From Microbacterium sp. LWH7-1.2 (GTDB lineage: Bacteria; Actinomycetota; Actinomycetes; Actinomycetales; Microbacteriaceae): DNA of 64,000 nt. The stretch's first letter is position 1. Every line of letters begins with the position of its first letter. The translations under genes were made by a program, and so were the position numbers. A model generated the notes under the pieces. It was not told the DNA's origin, ran no database searches, and worked only from the letters and a program-made list of their open reading frames with translations. Positions 27,478 to 35,930 of this stretch are shown one piece after another. The stretch is taken from assembly GCF_038397755.1 (NCBI RefSeq), contig NZ_CP151637.1, forward strand, positions 3,658,001 to 3,722,000, read 5' to 3'.

Positions 27478-28938
27478 ATGTCCGATCTGCTCGGAGAGTC
27501 GGCTGTCGAGATCGCCGCCCGCGTGAAGTCCCTGGAGGTCAGCGCAGAAGAGGTGGTGGAAGCCACGCTCGCCGGGATCGAACGCACGGCCCCGCACCTG
27601 AACGCGTTCATGCACATCGACCCCGACGGAGCACGTGCGGCCGCGCGGGAGCTGCAGCGGCGCCTGCGCGCCGGTGAGGACGTGGGTGCGCTTGCCGGTG
27701 TTCCTACCGCGATGAAGGATCTCTACAACACCTACCCAGGCTGGCCGTCGACGTTCGGGGGTGCGCTGCCACCGAGCGCCTTCATCGCCGACACGGCGAG
27801 CACCTATCCGCGACGGATGGAAGCCGCCGGGGCGATCATGGTCGGCGCGACCAACAGCCCGGCGCTGGGGTTCAGGGGGACGTGCGACAACGCGATCTTC
27901 GGTGCCACCAGCAACCCCTTCGACCTGCAGCGCAACAGCGGCGGCTCATCGGGCGGAAGTGCCGCCGCAGTCGGAGCGGGCCTGCTCGCGATTGCCGACG
28001 GCACCGACGGCGGCGGGTCCATCCGCATTCCTTCCGCATGGAGCGGGACCTTCGGATTCCAGCCGACCTTCGGTCGCGTGCCCCTCGTGCTGCGCCCGAA
28101 TGCGTTCGGCGGCACGGCTCCGTTCGTGTACGAGGGCCCGATCACCCGCACGGTGGCGGATGCTGCACTCGCGCTCACGGCGCTGAGCGGTCGGGACCGC
28201 CTCGACCCGTACTCCCTCCCGGACACGGTGGACTGGAACGCCAGTCTGAATGCAGGCATCAGGGGCAAGCGCATCGGCTACACCCGCGACTTCGGCGTCT
28301 TCGCCGTGGATCCGCGGATCGCAGCGGGGGTGGAGGCGAGTCTGAGCGCGTTCGAGCGCCAGGGCGCGATCATCGTGCCGCTGGATGTCGAACTCCCGCA
28401 TTCGCAGGCCGAGCTGAGCGATCTGTGGAGCCGGATGATCAGTGCAGGAAACCTGGCGGCGGTGGAGGGATTCGCCTACGCCGGGCTCGACATGCGCCCG
28501 CAGTTGCCCGAGCCTGTGGTGCGGTGGATGGATGTCGCAGCGGCTGCCACCCCGCGAGATCTCCGGCGAGACCAGATGGTGCGTACCGAGGTCTTCGGCC
28601 GTGTCGAGGGCCTGTTCGACGAGGTCGACTTCGTCGTCTCGCCCACCGTCGGTGCCCTGCCGATTCACAACCTGGACAACGGCCGGACAGTGGGCCCGTC
28701 GGAGATCGACGGAGTTGCGGTGGACCCGCTGATCGGCTGGTGCCTGACGTACCTGACGAACTTCTCCGGCCACCCCGCGGCGTCGCTGCCGGGCGGACTC
28801 ATCGACGGTCTGCCGTTCGGCATCCAGATCATCGCTCCGCGATACGCCGACGCCGACCTGATGTCGGCCTGCGCCCGATTCGAGGAGGCGGCCCCGTGGG
28901 AATGGATTTACCGCGAACTCGCACCTGAGCTCTACTAA
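27478..28938 (+). CDS. Amidase-signature hydrolase
   Basis: 486 residues from ATG 27478, with a GGAGAG site; earlier in-frame starts would overlap the operator. The Ser-Ser-Lys triad is visible: Lys in TAMKDLYN (about 80) and the GGSSGGSAAAVGAG loop (about 158-171) with [12 protein letters not shown]. It hydrolyses a C-N amide bond in the cytoplasm. Regulated with pckG, the monooxygenase and the amidohydrolase, it is likely to act on a ring-opened or carboxamide intermediate. Confidence 0.92.
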   Translation: MSDLLGESAVEIAARVKSLEVSAEEVVEATLAGIERTAPHLNAFMHIDPDGARAAARELQRRLRAGEDVGALAGVPTAMKDLYNTYPGWPSTFGGALPPSAFIADTASTYPRRMEAAGAIMVGATNSPALGFRGTCDNAIFGATSNPFDLQRNSGGSSGGSAAAVGAGLLAIADGTDGGGSIRIPSAWSGTFGFQPTFGRVPLVLRPNAFGGTAPFVYEGPITRTVADAALALTALSGRDRLDPYSLPDTVDWNASLNAGIRGKRIGYTRDFGVFAVDPRIAAGVEASLSAFERQGAIIVPLDVELPHSQAELSDLWSRMISAGNLAAVEGFAYAGLDMRPQLPEPVVRWMDVAAAATPRDLRRDQMVRTEVFGRVEGLFDEVDFVVSPTVGALPIHNLDNGRTVGPSEIDGVAVDPLIGWCLTYLTNFSGHPAASLPGGLIDGLPFGIQIIAPRYADADLMSACARFEEAAPWEWIYRELAPELY

Positions 28939-28992
28939 CGCTGCCGCGACACCGCTCACGGACGCCCGTTCCCGCACGGGGGAATCTGCCGG

Positions 28993-29038
28993 TTGTGCGT
29001 GACGGTGAGACGTGCGTAGACTGAATGCAATCGTTTGC
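28993..29038 (+). promoter_or_regulatory. Promoter and LacI-type operator 7
   Basis: TTGTGC (28993-28998) and TAGACT (29017-29022) are spaced 18 bases; the exact operator GCAATCGTTTGC (29027-29038) covers the expected transcription start, 18 bases before the dehydrogenase ATG. Confidence 0.65.
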
Positions 29039-29056
29039 TATACGAAGGAGCAGGAC

Positions 29057-29989
29057 ATGACCGCGAAGCCGACCGTTGGATGGATCGGTGTGGGGCGTAT
29101 GGGCTACCAGCTGGCTAAGCGCCTGCTGGACGCGGGTTACGACGTCGCCGTCTACAACCGCACCCGCGGCAAGGCCGAGCAGCTGGTCGAGTTCGGTGCA
29201 TCGGTCGTCGACAAGCCGATCGACCTGGCCGATCGAGACGTCGTCTTCAGCATGGTGTCGGCGTCCAATGACTTGGAGCAGGTGATGCTGGGGCAGGATG
29301 GACTGCTCACAGACGAGAGCCGTGCACCCAAGGTCATCGGCGACGCGTCGACGGTGTCGCCGCAGGCGAGCGCGAACGTACGCTCGATCGCGGAGTCGCG
29401 GGGCGTCGGCTTCCTGGCGACACCGGTCTCCGGAAATCCCAAGGTCATCGAGGCGGGAAAGCTCACTGTCGCGGTCTCCGGTCCGCGCCCGGTGTTCGAT
29501 GAGGTCCGCCCGCTCCTCGAGACGTGGGGCCGGAGCGTGACCTACGTCGGTGAGGACGAGGTCGCCCGCACCGTCAAGATCGCGCACAACGTGTTCCTGG
29601 GTGTCGTCACCCAGTCCCTCGCCGAGATCACGGTTCTCGCCGAGAAGGCCGGCGTCTCGCGTGAGGCGTTCCTGACCTTCCTCAACGACTCGGTGATGGG
29701 CTCGGTGTTCACGCACTACAAGACGCCCGCGCTCGTGAACCTCGACTTCACCCCGACATTCACCAATGTCCTCCTCCAGAAGGACTTCGATCTGGGTCTG
29801 AGTGCAGCGCAGGAGCTCGGAGTCGTCATGCCCGTCGCGTCGCTGACGCGCAACATTGTCGCGCAGGAGGTGGGCAACGGGAACGTCGAGCAGGACTTCG
29901 CCTCGCTGCTTCTCACCGTGGCGCACGGATCCGGGCTGAACGTGGTGCCCGAGAATGCTCCCGTGACCGACGGTCTCGAGGCCAGCTGA
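29057..29989 (+). CDS. NAD(P)-dependent 3-hydroxyisobutyrate/tartronate-semialdehyde reductase-type dehydrogenase
   Basis: 310 residues from ATG 29057, with AGGAG upstream; an earlier reading would cross the operator. The Rossmann motif GVGRMG is at residues 11-16, PVSGNPKVIEAGKLTV near 125 matches the substrate loop, and the catalytic Lys is in VKIAHNVFLG (about 174). Family members interconvert short 3-hydroxyacids and semialdehydes, including succinic semialdehyde and 4-hydroxybutyrate. It starts a probable operon with an M24-fold gene (TGATG overlap) and lipoamide dehydrogenase. Confidence 0.9.
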   Translation: MTAKPTVGWIGVGRMGYQLAKRLLDAGYDVAVYNRTRGKAEQLVEFGASVVDKPIDLADRDVVFSMVSASNDLEQVMLGQDGLLTDESRAPKVIGDASTVSPQASANVRSIAESRGVGFLATPVSGNPKVIEAGKLTVAVSGPRPVFDEVRPLLETWGRSVTYVGEDEVARTVKIAHNVFLGVVTQSLAEITVLAEKAGVSREAFLTFLNDSVMGSVFTHYKTPALVNLDFTPTFTNVLLQKDFDLGLSAAQELGVVMPVASLTRNIVAQEVGNGNVEQDFASLLLTVAHGSGLNVVPENAPVTDGLEAS

Positions 29990-31290
29990 TGTGCGCGCCT
30001 TCACACGCAGACGCCTCCCGCTTCGAGCGCCCGGTGTCCCGGCCGGCTGGTGTGCGGCCGCTGGGAGCGCCGGGTCAGAACGGCGTCGACTACGAGCACC
30101 GCGTCGACTTCGATCGTCTTCGCAACTATCGGCTGTCGCGCGCGAAGGCAGCCCTCGAGAACAGCGAGTGCGGAGCGTTCCTTCTCTTCGACTTCTACAA
30201 CATCCGCTACACCACCCAGACCTGGATCGGGGGCGCCCTCGGAGACAAGATGATCCGGTACGCGCTGGTGATGCGTGACCACGACCCGATCCTCTGGGAC
30301 TTCGGATCCGCAGTCCGCCATCACAAGCTGTACTCGGACTGGGTGCCTGAGGAGAACTATCGCGCTGGCTTCCTCGGGTTCCGCGGAGCCGTCGCCCCTG
30401 AGGGCGCCGGGCTGATGAGGGACGCCGTCTCCGAGATTCGCTCACTTCTCAAGGCCGCGGGCCTCGCCGATGCGCCGCTCGGCGTCGACATCGTCGAGCC
30501 GCCCTTCATGTTCGAGCTGCAGCGTCAGGGGCTCACCGTGGTGGATGCGCAGCAGGCCATGCTCGATGCGCGGGTCATCAAGAATCAGGACGAGATCATG
30601 CTGCTCAACCAGGCTGCGGCGATGGTCGACGGCGTCTACCAGGACATCGCCGAGGCGCTCAAGCCCGGAGTGCGCGAGAACGAGATCGTGGCACTGGCGA
30701 ACAAGCGGCTGTATGAGTACGGCTCCGACCAGGTGGAAGCGGTCAACGCGATCTCGGGCGAGCGGTGCAACCCCCATCCGCACAACTTCACCGACCGCAT
30801 CATCCGTCCGGGAGACCAGGCGTTCTTCGACATCATCCATTCGTTCAACGGCTACCGCACGTGCTACTACCGCACCTTTGGGGTCGGGTGGGCGACTCAG
30901 AGCCAACGCGATGCCTACAAGCAGGCGAGGGAATGGATGGATGCCGCGCTCGACGCGATCAAGCCGGGCGTGGGAAGCGACCAGGTCGCTCGTGTGCTGC
31001 CGGCCGCAGAAGAGTTCGGGTTTGAAAACGAGCTCGCCGCTTTCGGGCTGCAGTTCGCCCACGGCCTGGGCCTGGGCCTGCACGAGCGGCCGATCATCTC
31101 CCGGCTCAACTCGATGAAGGACCCGGTCGAACTGAAGGCGGGAATGGTGTTCGCGATGGAAACCTACTGCCCGGCTTCGGACGGGGTCTCGGCCGCGCGC
31201 ATCGAAGAGGAGGTCGTCGTGACCGACTACGGCATCGAGGTGCTCACGAAGTTCCCGGCTCAGGAACTCTTCGTCGCGAACCAGTACTGA
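29989..31290 (+). CDS. M24-family (creatinase/prolidase fold) hydrolase with altered metal site
   Basis: 433 residues; the start ATG overlaps the previous stop. Pita-bread fold motifs are HGLGLGLHERP (about 360), METYCPASDG (about 386) and IEEEVVV (about 403), and the first Asp is in FFDIIHSFNGYRT (about 280). The second Asp of the usual DxxGxxxGYxxDxTR pattern is replaced: the sequence continues CYYRTFG. The bimetal site is therefore incomplete, as in creatinase and other non-peptidase members that hydrolyse C-N bonds or act as lyases. It more likely hydrolyses a small amide or cyclic N-compound than a peptide. Confidence 0.88.
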   Translation: MCAPSHADASRFERPVSRPAGVRPLGAPGQNGVDYEHRVDFDRLRNYRLSRAKAALENSECGAFLLFDFYNIRYTTQTWIGGALGDKMIRYALVMRDHDPILWDFGSAVRHHKLYSDWVPEENYRAGFLGFRGAVAPEGAGLMRDAVSEIRSLLKAAGLADAPLGVDIVEPPFMFELQRQGLTVVDAQQAMLDARVIKNQDEIMLLNQAAAMVDGVYQDIAEALKPGVRENEIVALANKRLYEYGSDQVEAVNAISGERCNPHPHNFTDRIIRPGDQAFFDIIHSFNGYRTCYYRTFGVGWATQSQRDAYKQAREWMDAALDAIKPGVGSDQVARVLPAAEEFGFENELAAFGLQFAHGLGLGLHERPIISRLNSMKDPVELKAGMVFAMETYCPASDGVSAARIEEEVVVTDYGIEVLTKFPAQELFVANQY

Positions 31291-31305
31291 ACAGGAGGAT
31301 GAAGC

Positions 31306-32703
31306 ATGCCTCATTACGACGTCGCCATCCTCGGCGCGGGGCCCGGCGGCTACGTCGCAGCCGTCCGCGCTTCGCAGCTCGGCCTCAAGGTCGCCATCAT
31401 CGAAGAGAAGTACTGGGGCGGTGTGTGCCTCAACGTCGGCTGCATCCCCTCGAAGGCTCTGCTCAAGAACGCCGACCTCGCGCACCAGTTCCACCACAAG
31501 GCCGATCTGTTCGGCATCTCGGGCGATGTGCACTTCGACTTCGGCGTCGCCTGGGACCGCAGCCGCAAGGTGGCGGACACCCACGTCAAGGGCATCCACT
31601 ACCTGATGAAGAAGAACAAGGTCGACGAGTACGAGGGCCGCGGGTCGTTCGTCGACGCGAACACGATCGACGTCAAGAAGGCCGACGGCACCACCGAGCG
31701 CGTCACGTTCGACAACGCGATCATCTCGACCGGCTCGAAGGTCCGGCTGCTGCCCGGCGTGCAGATCGGCGGCAACATCGTGACGTACGAGGAGCAGATC
31801 CTCGCGCGCGACCTGCCCCAGTCGATCGTCATCGTCGGCGCCGGCGCCATCGGCATGGAGTTCGCCTTCGTGATGGTGAACTACGGCGTGAAGGTCACGA
31901 TCATCGAGTTCCTCGACCGTGCCCTGCCGAACGAGGACGCGGACGTCTCGAAGGAGATCGCGCGCCAGTACAAGAGCTACGGCGTCGACATCCTCACCTC
32001 GACCAAGGTCGAGACGGTCACCGACCACGGCGACAAGGTCACCGTGACGTACACCGCCAAGGACGGCAGCCAGGGCTCGATCGACGCCGACAAGGTCATG
32101 ATGTCGATCGGCTTCGCCGCCAACGTCGAGGGCTTCGGTCTCGAGAACACCGGCGTGAAGCTCACCGAACGCGGGGCGATCGACATCGACGACCACATGC
32201 GCACCAACGTGCCGCACATCTACGCGATCGGCGACGTCACCGCCAAGCTGCAGCTCGCGCACGTGGCCGAGGCGCAGGGCGTCGTCGCCGCCGAGACCAT
32301 CGGCAAGGCCGAGACCATGACGCTCGGCGACTACCGCATGATGCCGCGCGCGACGTTCTGCTCGCCGCAGGTCGCCTCGTTCGGGCTCACCGAGCAGCAG
32401 GCGCGCGACGCCGGCTACGACGTCAAGGTCGCGAAGTTCCCGTTCTCGGCGAACGGCAAGGCGAACGGCCTGGGCGAGCCCATCGGCTTCGTCAAGCTCA
32501 TCGCCGACGGCGAGCACCTCGAGCTGCTCGGCGGCCACCTCATCGGCCCCGACGTCTCGGAACTCCTGCCCGAGCTCACCCTCGCGCAGAAGTGGGACCT
32601 CACCGCTCTGGAGGCGGCGCGCAACGTCCACACCCACCCGACGCTGTCGGAGGCCGTGCAGGAGGCCTTCCATGGCCTCGCCGGCCACACGATCAACCTC
32701 TAG
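31306..32703 (+). CDS. lpdA: Dihydrolipoamide dehydrogenase (E3)
   Basis: 465 residues, standard length. FAD-binding [15 protein letters not shown] at about 7-21, redox-active disulfide in [13 protein letters not shown] (Cys about 42 and 47), NAD motif [14 protein letters not shown] (about 180) and C-terminal HTHPTLSEA with catalytic His. It reoxidises lipoamide in 2-oxoacid dehydrogenase complexes. It lies 15 bases after the M24-type gene, with AGGAGG upstream of the ATG. It could supply E3 for the E1-E2 pair at 9967-13526, which has no local E3. Confidence 0.96.
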   Translation: MPHYDVAILGAGPGGYVAAVRASQLGLKVAIIEEKYWGGVCLNVGCIPSKALLKNADLAHQFHHKADLFGISGDVHFDFGVAWDRSRKVADTHVKGIHYLMKKNKVDEYEGRGSFVDANTIDVKKADGTTERVTFDNAIISTGSKVRLLPGVQIGGNIVTYEEQILARDLPQSIVIVGAGAIGMEFAFVMVNYGVKVTIIEFLDRALPNEDADVSKEIARQYKSYGVDILTSTKVETVTDHGDKVTVTYTAKDGSQGSIDADKVMMSIGFAANVEGFGLENTGVKLTERGAIDIDDHMRTNVPHIYAIGDVTAKLQLAHVAEAQGVVAAETIGKAETMTLGDYRMMPRATFCSPQVASFGLTEQQARDAGYDVKVAKFPFSANGKANGLGEPIGFVKLIADGEHLELLGGHLIGPDVSELLPELTLAQKWDLTALEAARNVHTHPTLSEAVQEAFHGLAGHTINL

Positions 32704-32836
32704 AGATCAGTCACGGGCAGGAAAGACGGGTTCTCGGACGTGGGGTTCGATGGCGAGGTACGCACCACGATGGTCGAGCGCTCTGTGGTGGTGTGGTGAA
32801 GGATCCCAAGTGCCAAAGGGAGAAAGGAAGCTACCC

Positions 32837-34039
32837 ATGGCAAACGCAGTAGTCCGACCCGAGATAGCGGCGATCGTCGAGCAGCTCGATGAGTTGCGCC
32901 CGAAACTCATCGAGAGTGGCGGTGAGGGCGATGAGAACCGACGGATTCCCCAGGACGTGTTCGACGCAGTGGCTGCGACGGGAGCCTTCACCATCTCCGT
33001 GCCGGAGAAGTTCGGCGGCCTTGCCGCCAACACACGCGAGGCACACGCAGTCTCGCGCGCAATCGGCCGCGGGGACGGCAGCCTCGCATGGGTCAACGGC
33101 ATCCTCGATTCAGGTGCCTGGGTTACCGGCCTGATGGATGAGCGGGCGCAGGAGGACGTCTGGGGGGCCGCCGGCGGTATCGACTCCCTCATCTCGATCG
33201 TTCTCGCGACGACCTCCGACGCCGTCCCGGTCGAAGGTGGGTATCGGGTCACCGGCAAGTGGGCCTACGGCACCGGAAGCATGCATGCCACGTGGTCTCT
33301 GCTGGGCATCCCGATCAAGAACGGCGCCGGAGAAGTCGTCGACGCAGGTCTCGCTCTGATCCCTACCTCGGAGCTGAGCTACGACGATAACTGGTACGTG
33401 GCAGGAATGAAGTCAACCGCGAGCGTCACGCAGATCGCCGAGGACGTCTTCGTGCCCCACCACCGTGTATTTCCGCTCACCGCGGCCGTCGAAGGCGGGT
33501 ACCTCGGCGACAACCCCGAGGCCTCGTACCGCACGGTCTTCATCCCCTCGCTGTTCATGAAGCTGGTGGGACCGCATCTCGGCATGGGCCGCGCCGCAAT
33601 CGACTTCGTCTCGTCCATGTCGGAGCGCAAGGCGATCGCATACACGGGTTATGAGAAGCAGGCGGACTCCGCGATATTCCAGTCCGTCATTGCAAAGGCG
33701 AACGTGGAGCTGAATGCTGCCGAACTCGTCGCCCAGCAGATCGCCGACGAGATCTACGCGGCCGCCGTAGACGATTACTACGCCCCCTACGCCAAGCGCA
33801 TCGAGATGCGGGCGAAGGCGGGATGGATCGTCGACACCATCGCCAACATGATCAAGGACCTGATCAGTGCCCATGGCTCCGGCGGGTTCGCCGACATGTC
33901 ACCGCTGCAGCGTATCTGGCGAGACCAGGCCACGGCCGCAAGCCACGGCCACATTCTGGCCGCAAGCGGCTACGAGGCGTACGGCAAGATCTTGCTCGGC
34001 CGGGAACACGACGCCCGGTTCGTGCTGCCCATCGTGTAG
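32837..34039 (+). CDS. Flavin-dependent monooxygenase, acyl-CoA dehydrogenase fold
   Basis: 400 residues from ATG 32837, with AAAGGAAG 8 bases upstream; a longer in-frame reading would run into the E3 gene. VPEKFGGLAANTREA near 56, WAYGTGSMHATWSLLG near 140, DNWYVAGMKSTASVT near 183 and SAHGSGGFADMSPLQRIWRD near 345 show a full oxygenase component. It is the closest relative in the window of the partial gene at 1-635 and, like it, is grouped with a flavin reductase (broken here) and a near-identical RidA protein. Confidence 0.9.
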   Translation: MANAVVRPEIAAIVEQLDELRPKLIESGGEGDENRRIPQDVFDAVAATGAFTISVPEKFGGLAANTREAHAVSRAIGRGDGSLAWVNGILDSGAWVTGLMDERAQEDVWGAAGGIDSLISIVLATTSDAVPVEGGYRVTGKWAYGTGSMHATWSLLGIPIKNGAGEVVDAGLALIPTSELSYDDNWYVAGMKSTASVTQIAEDVFVPHHRVFPLTAAVEGGYLGDNPEASYRTVFIPSLFMKLVGPHLGMGRAAIDFVSSMSERKAIAYTGYEKQADSAIFQSVIAKANVELNAAELVAQQIADEIYAAAVDDYYAPYAKRIEMRAKAGWIVDTIANMIKDLISAHGSGGFADMSPLQRIWRDQATAASHGHILAASGYEAYGKILLGREHDARFVLPIV

Positions 34040-34074
34040 GTGTCCTCCTTGAGGATCAAGAACGGGAGCCGCTG

Positions 34075-34642
34075 ATGTCGTTCATGCCCGAGAAGTCGGG
34101 GATCACAGCTGACCAGTTCCGGTTCGCATTCCGATCCCATCCCGCGGGCGTCGCGTCATCACGGCGGATACCGGCGATGGACCGGTTGCGATGACGGTGA
34201 GATCGGTGGCGTCCATCGCCATCGATCCGCCGACGCTCATGTTCTCGGCGTCAGCGATATCGTCCGGCACGCCGACCATCCTCAGGGCCGAGACCGTCGT
34301 CGTCCATCTGCTCGCCCTCCGACCAGGTCGCGCTCGCCAAGCTGCGAGCCCGCCCCGGTGCGCAGCGTTTCGGACACGACGTCGATTGGGGCGCCTCCCG
34401 ACCGGGGAGCCCTACTATCCGGCGGCAACCTGGTTGCGCGGACGCGTTGTGCAGCGAGTCGACATCCATGGGTCGACTTTGATCATCGTGGAAGCGATTG
34501 AAGGGAAACCTCGAGACGGGGCCGACCACGTCGACCCGTCACCGTTGTCTACCACAACCGGTGGTGGCACGTCCTTAGCAGCAACTCGGCTCTCCCCGAA
34601 GCCAGTGCTCCGTTCTACATCGTGTACGGACGCGACGAATAA
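34075..34642 (+). pseudogene. Flavin reductase, multiply frameshifted
   Basis: Starting at ATG 34075 after GGGAG, the reading FRFAFRSHPAGVA shifts frame near 34157, resumes as VITADTGDGPVAMTV..ASIAIDPPTLMFSAS, shifts near 34315 and again before 34390 (GRLPTGEPYYPAATWLRG), and a last shift near 34540 restores VVYHNRWWHVLSSNSALP and the stop at 34640-34642. Assembled, it is colinear with the intact reductase at 2485-3054. At least four single-base changes make it inactive, unless they are sequencing errors. It sits in the monooxygenase-reductase-RidA order. Confidence 0.88.
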
Positions 34643-34756
34643 GTAGGTGCGTCGAGCACGATGACCCACCACCGCGCGGTGTGCCCTGGTGTGGCCGAGT
34701 GTGCCACGCCAGAGACCCAAACCCCGGTGCGCTCGCATCCGACCTAGGAAAAGTTC

Positions 34757-35143
34757 ATGGCCAACGAACGAATCAGCCGGATCCCGGCCCCCGCTGTCCC
34801 GGGAATCGCTGACAGCACGCGTGTCACGGCCGGTGACCTTGTATTCATCTCCGGCCAGGTGGGTTTCGAGTCTGACGGTTCCGCGCCGACGGACTTCGCG
34901 CGCGCCGTCGAGTTGACTTTCGGCGAGGTAGAGCGCGCCCTCCGCGCCGCGGGGGCGACCTACGAGGATCTGGTTCGCGTGAACGTCTATGTCACTGATC
35001 TCGACCAGGAGAAGCTCGCCATCTACCGTGAGACGCGCGATGCCATCGTCAAGGTTGCGGGGCTGGTGGCAAGCTCTCTGATCGGCGTCCACTCGCTCTA
35101 CAACGGCGCGACGATCGAGATCGACGTGGTCGCTGCGGTGTAG
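34757..35143 (+). CDS. RidA-family protein, duplicate of the one at 2045-2437
   Basis: 128 residues. TRVTAGDLVFISGQVGFESDG and SLIGVHSLYNGATIEIDVVAAV align closely with the left copy, and the classical Arg is again absent. The start is clear, 12 bases after a GGAAAAG. It stays intact although the reductase before it is broken, suggesting it is still useful or that the decay is recent. Confidence 0.92.
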   Translation: MANERISRIPAPAVPGIADSTRVTAGDLVFISGQVGFESDGSAPTDFARAVELTFGEVERALRAAGATYEDLVRVNVYVTDLDQEKLAIYRETRDAIVKVAGLVASSLIGVHSLYNGATIEIDVVAAV

Positions 35144-35177
35144 CCATTCGGTGAGACGCACGAAGCCGACAACGCGG

Positions 35178-35211
35178 AGCGCCCGCCCCTGCCGAGCAGC
35201 GGGCGGGCGCT
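35178..35211. terminator. Terminator after RidA
   Basis: AGCGCCCGCCC (35178-35188) pairs perfectly with GGGCGGGCGCT (35201-35211) around a 12-base loop, followed by TCAT. It separates the RidA gene from a convergent SDR remnant. Confidence 0.8.
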
Positions 35212-35228
35212 TCATGCGACGACGAGGA

Positions 35229-35930
35229 TCAGCTGATCCGCCACCCGCGGTCGATGTTCAGGTTATGTGCGGACACGCCCCTATTGAAGAGCAGGAACTT
35301 GGTCGCGTCGACGATGTCTTCCATCGTCGCCAGCTCACGGCCGGACGTGCGCGTCCGGTACCCGTCGAGCACGGAGTCCGACTTCGACGCCCAGAAGGGA
35401 CTGTCGCCGATGATCCCGGGGTGAAGGGAGTTCACCCGGATCGGGGCCAGCTCGAGCGCCAGGGTGTTCATCAGACCATCCACGCCGCCGTTGATGGTCG
35501 AAACCGTGGTCGATCCAGGATACGGGGCATCCTTCGCGCGCCCTCCGAACAGGACGATCCCCGTCGCGACGGATGGTTCGAGTCGATCCAGGAGGGCATG
35601 GATCGTCTCGGTGTAGCCGAGAAGCTTGAGGGTGACGAGCCGCCGTGCGCGCGCGATGTCGAACTCTCGGATCGTGTTGGCGTCCCGTTCGATCGCGCTG
35701 AGGACGACACCGTCGAGACGCCCGACATCCTTCAGCTGGTTCGCGATGCCTTCCGGCTCGGGGAGACGTCTAGAGCGAAGCCCTGGGCGCCGTTGCCGAG
35801 TTCGTCCGACGTGCGCTCGGCCGACGCGATCGATCGACTGGTGACGATCACCTTGTCGCCGCCCGCGCTCAGGTCCTTCGCCAGCTCGAGTCCGATTCCG
35901 CTCGAGCCGCCGACGATCAGGTCAGGAGCG
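35229..35930 (-). pseudogene. Short-chain dehydrogenase/reductase, no start codon and one frameshift
   Basis: Read on the minus strand, DLIVGGSSGIGLELAKDLSA is the NAD(P)-binding start of an SDR, but no ATG, GTG or TTG precedes it within the fold; instead it overlaps the last codons of the MBL gene. A shift near 35762 (after GFALDVS) moves the reading to EPEGIANQLKDVGRLDGVVL, which then runs unbroken through NTLALELAPIRVNSLHPG to the stop at 35229. The YxxxK catalytic motif is not evident: STTVSTINGGVDG stands in its place. Probably inactive. Confidence 0.8.

Noticed and set aside
30442-32688. 748-residue open frame on the minus strand.
   Set aside because: It is antisense to the M24-type and lpdA genes, which have clear motifs; no domain is seen in the antisense reading.
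32704-32836. Possible small gene before the monooxygenase at 32837.
   Set aside because: The in-frame reading FSDVGFDGEVRTTMVERSV is short, has no ribosome-binding site and no recognised family; it may be a remnant but cannot be supported.
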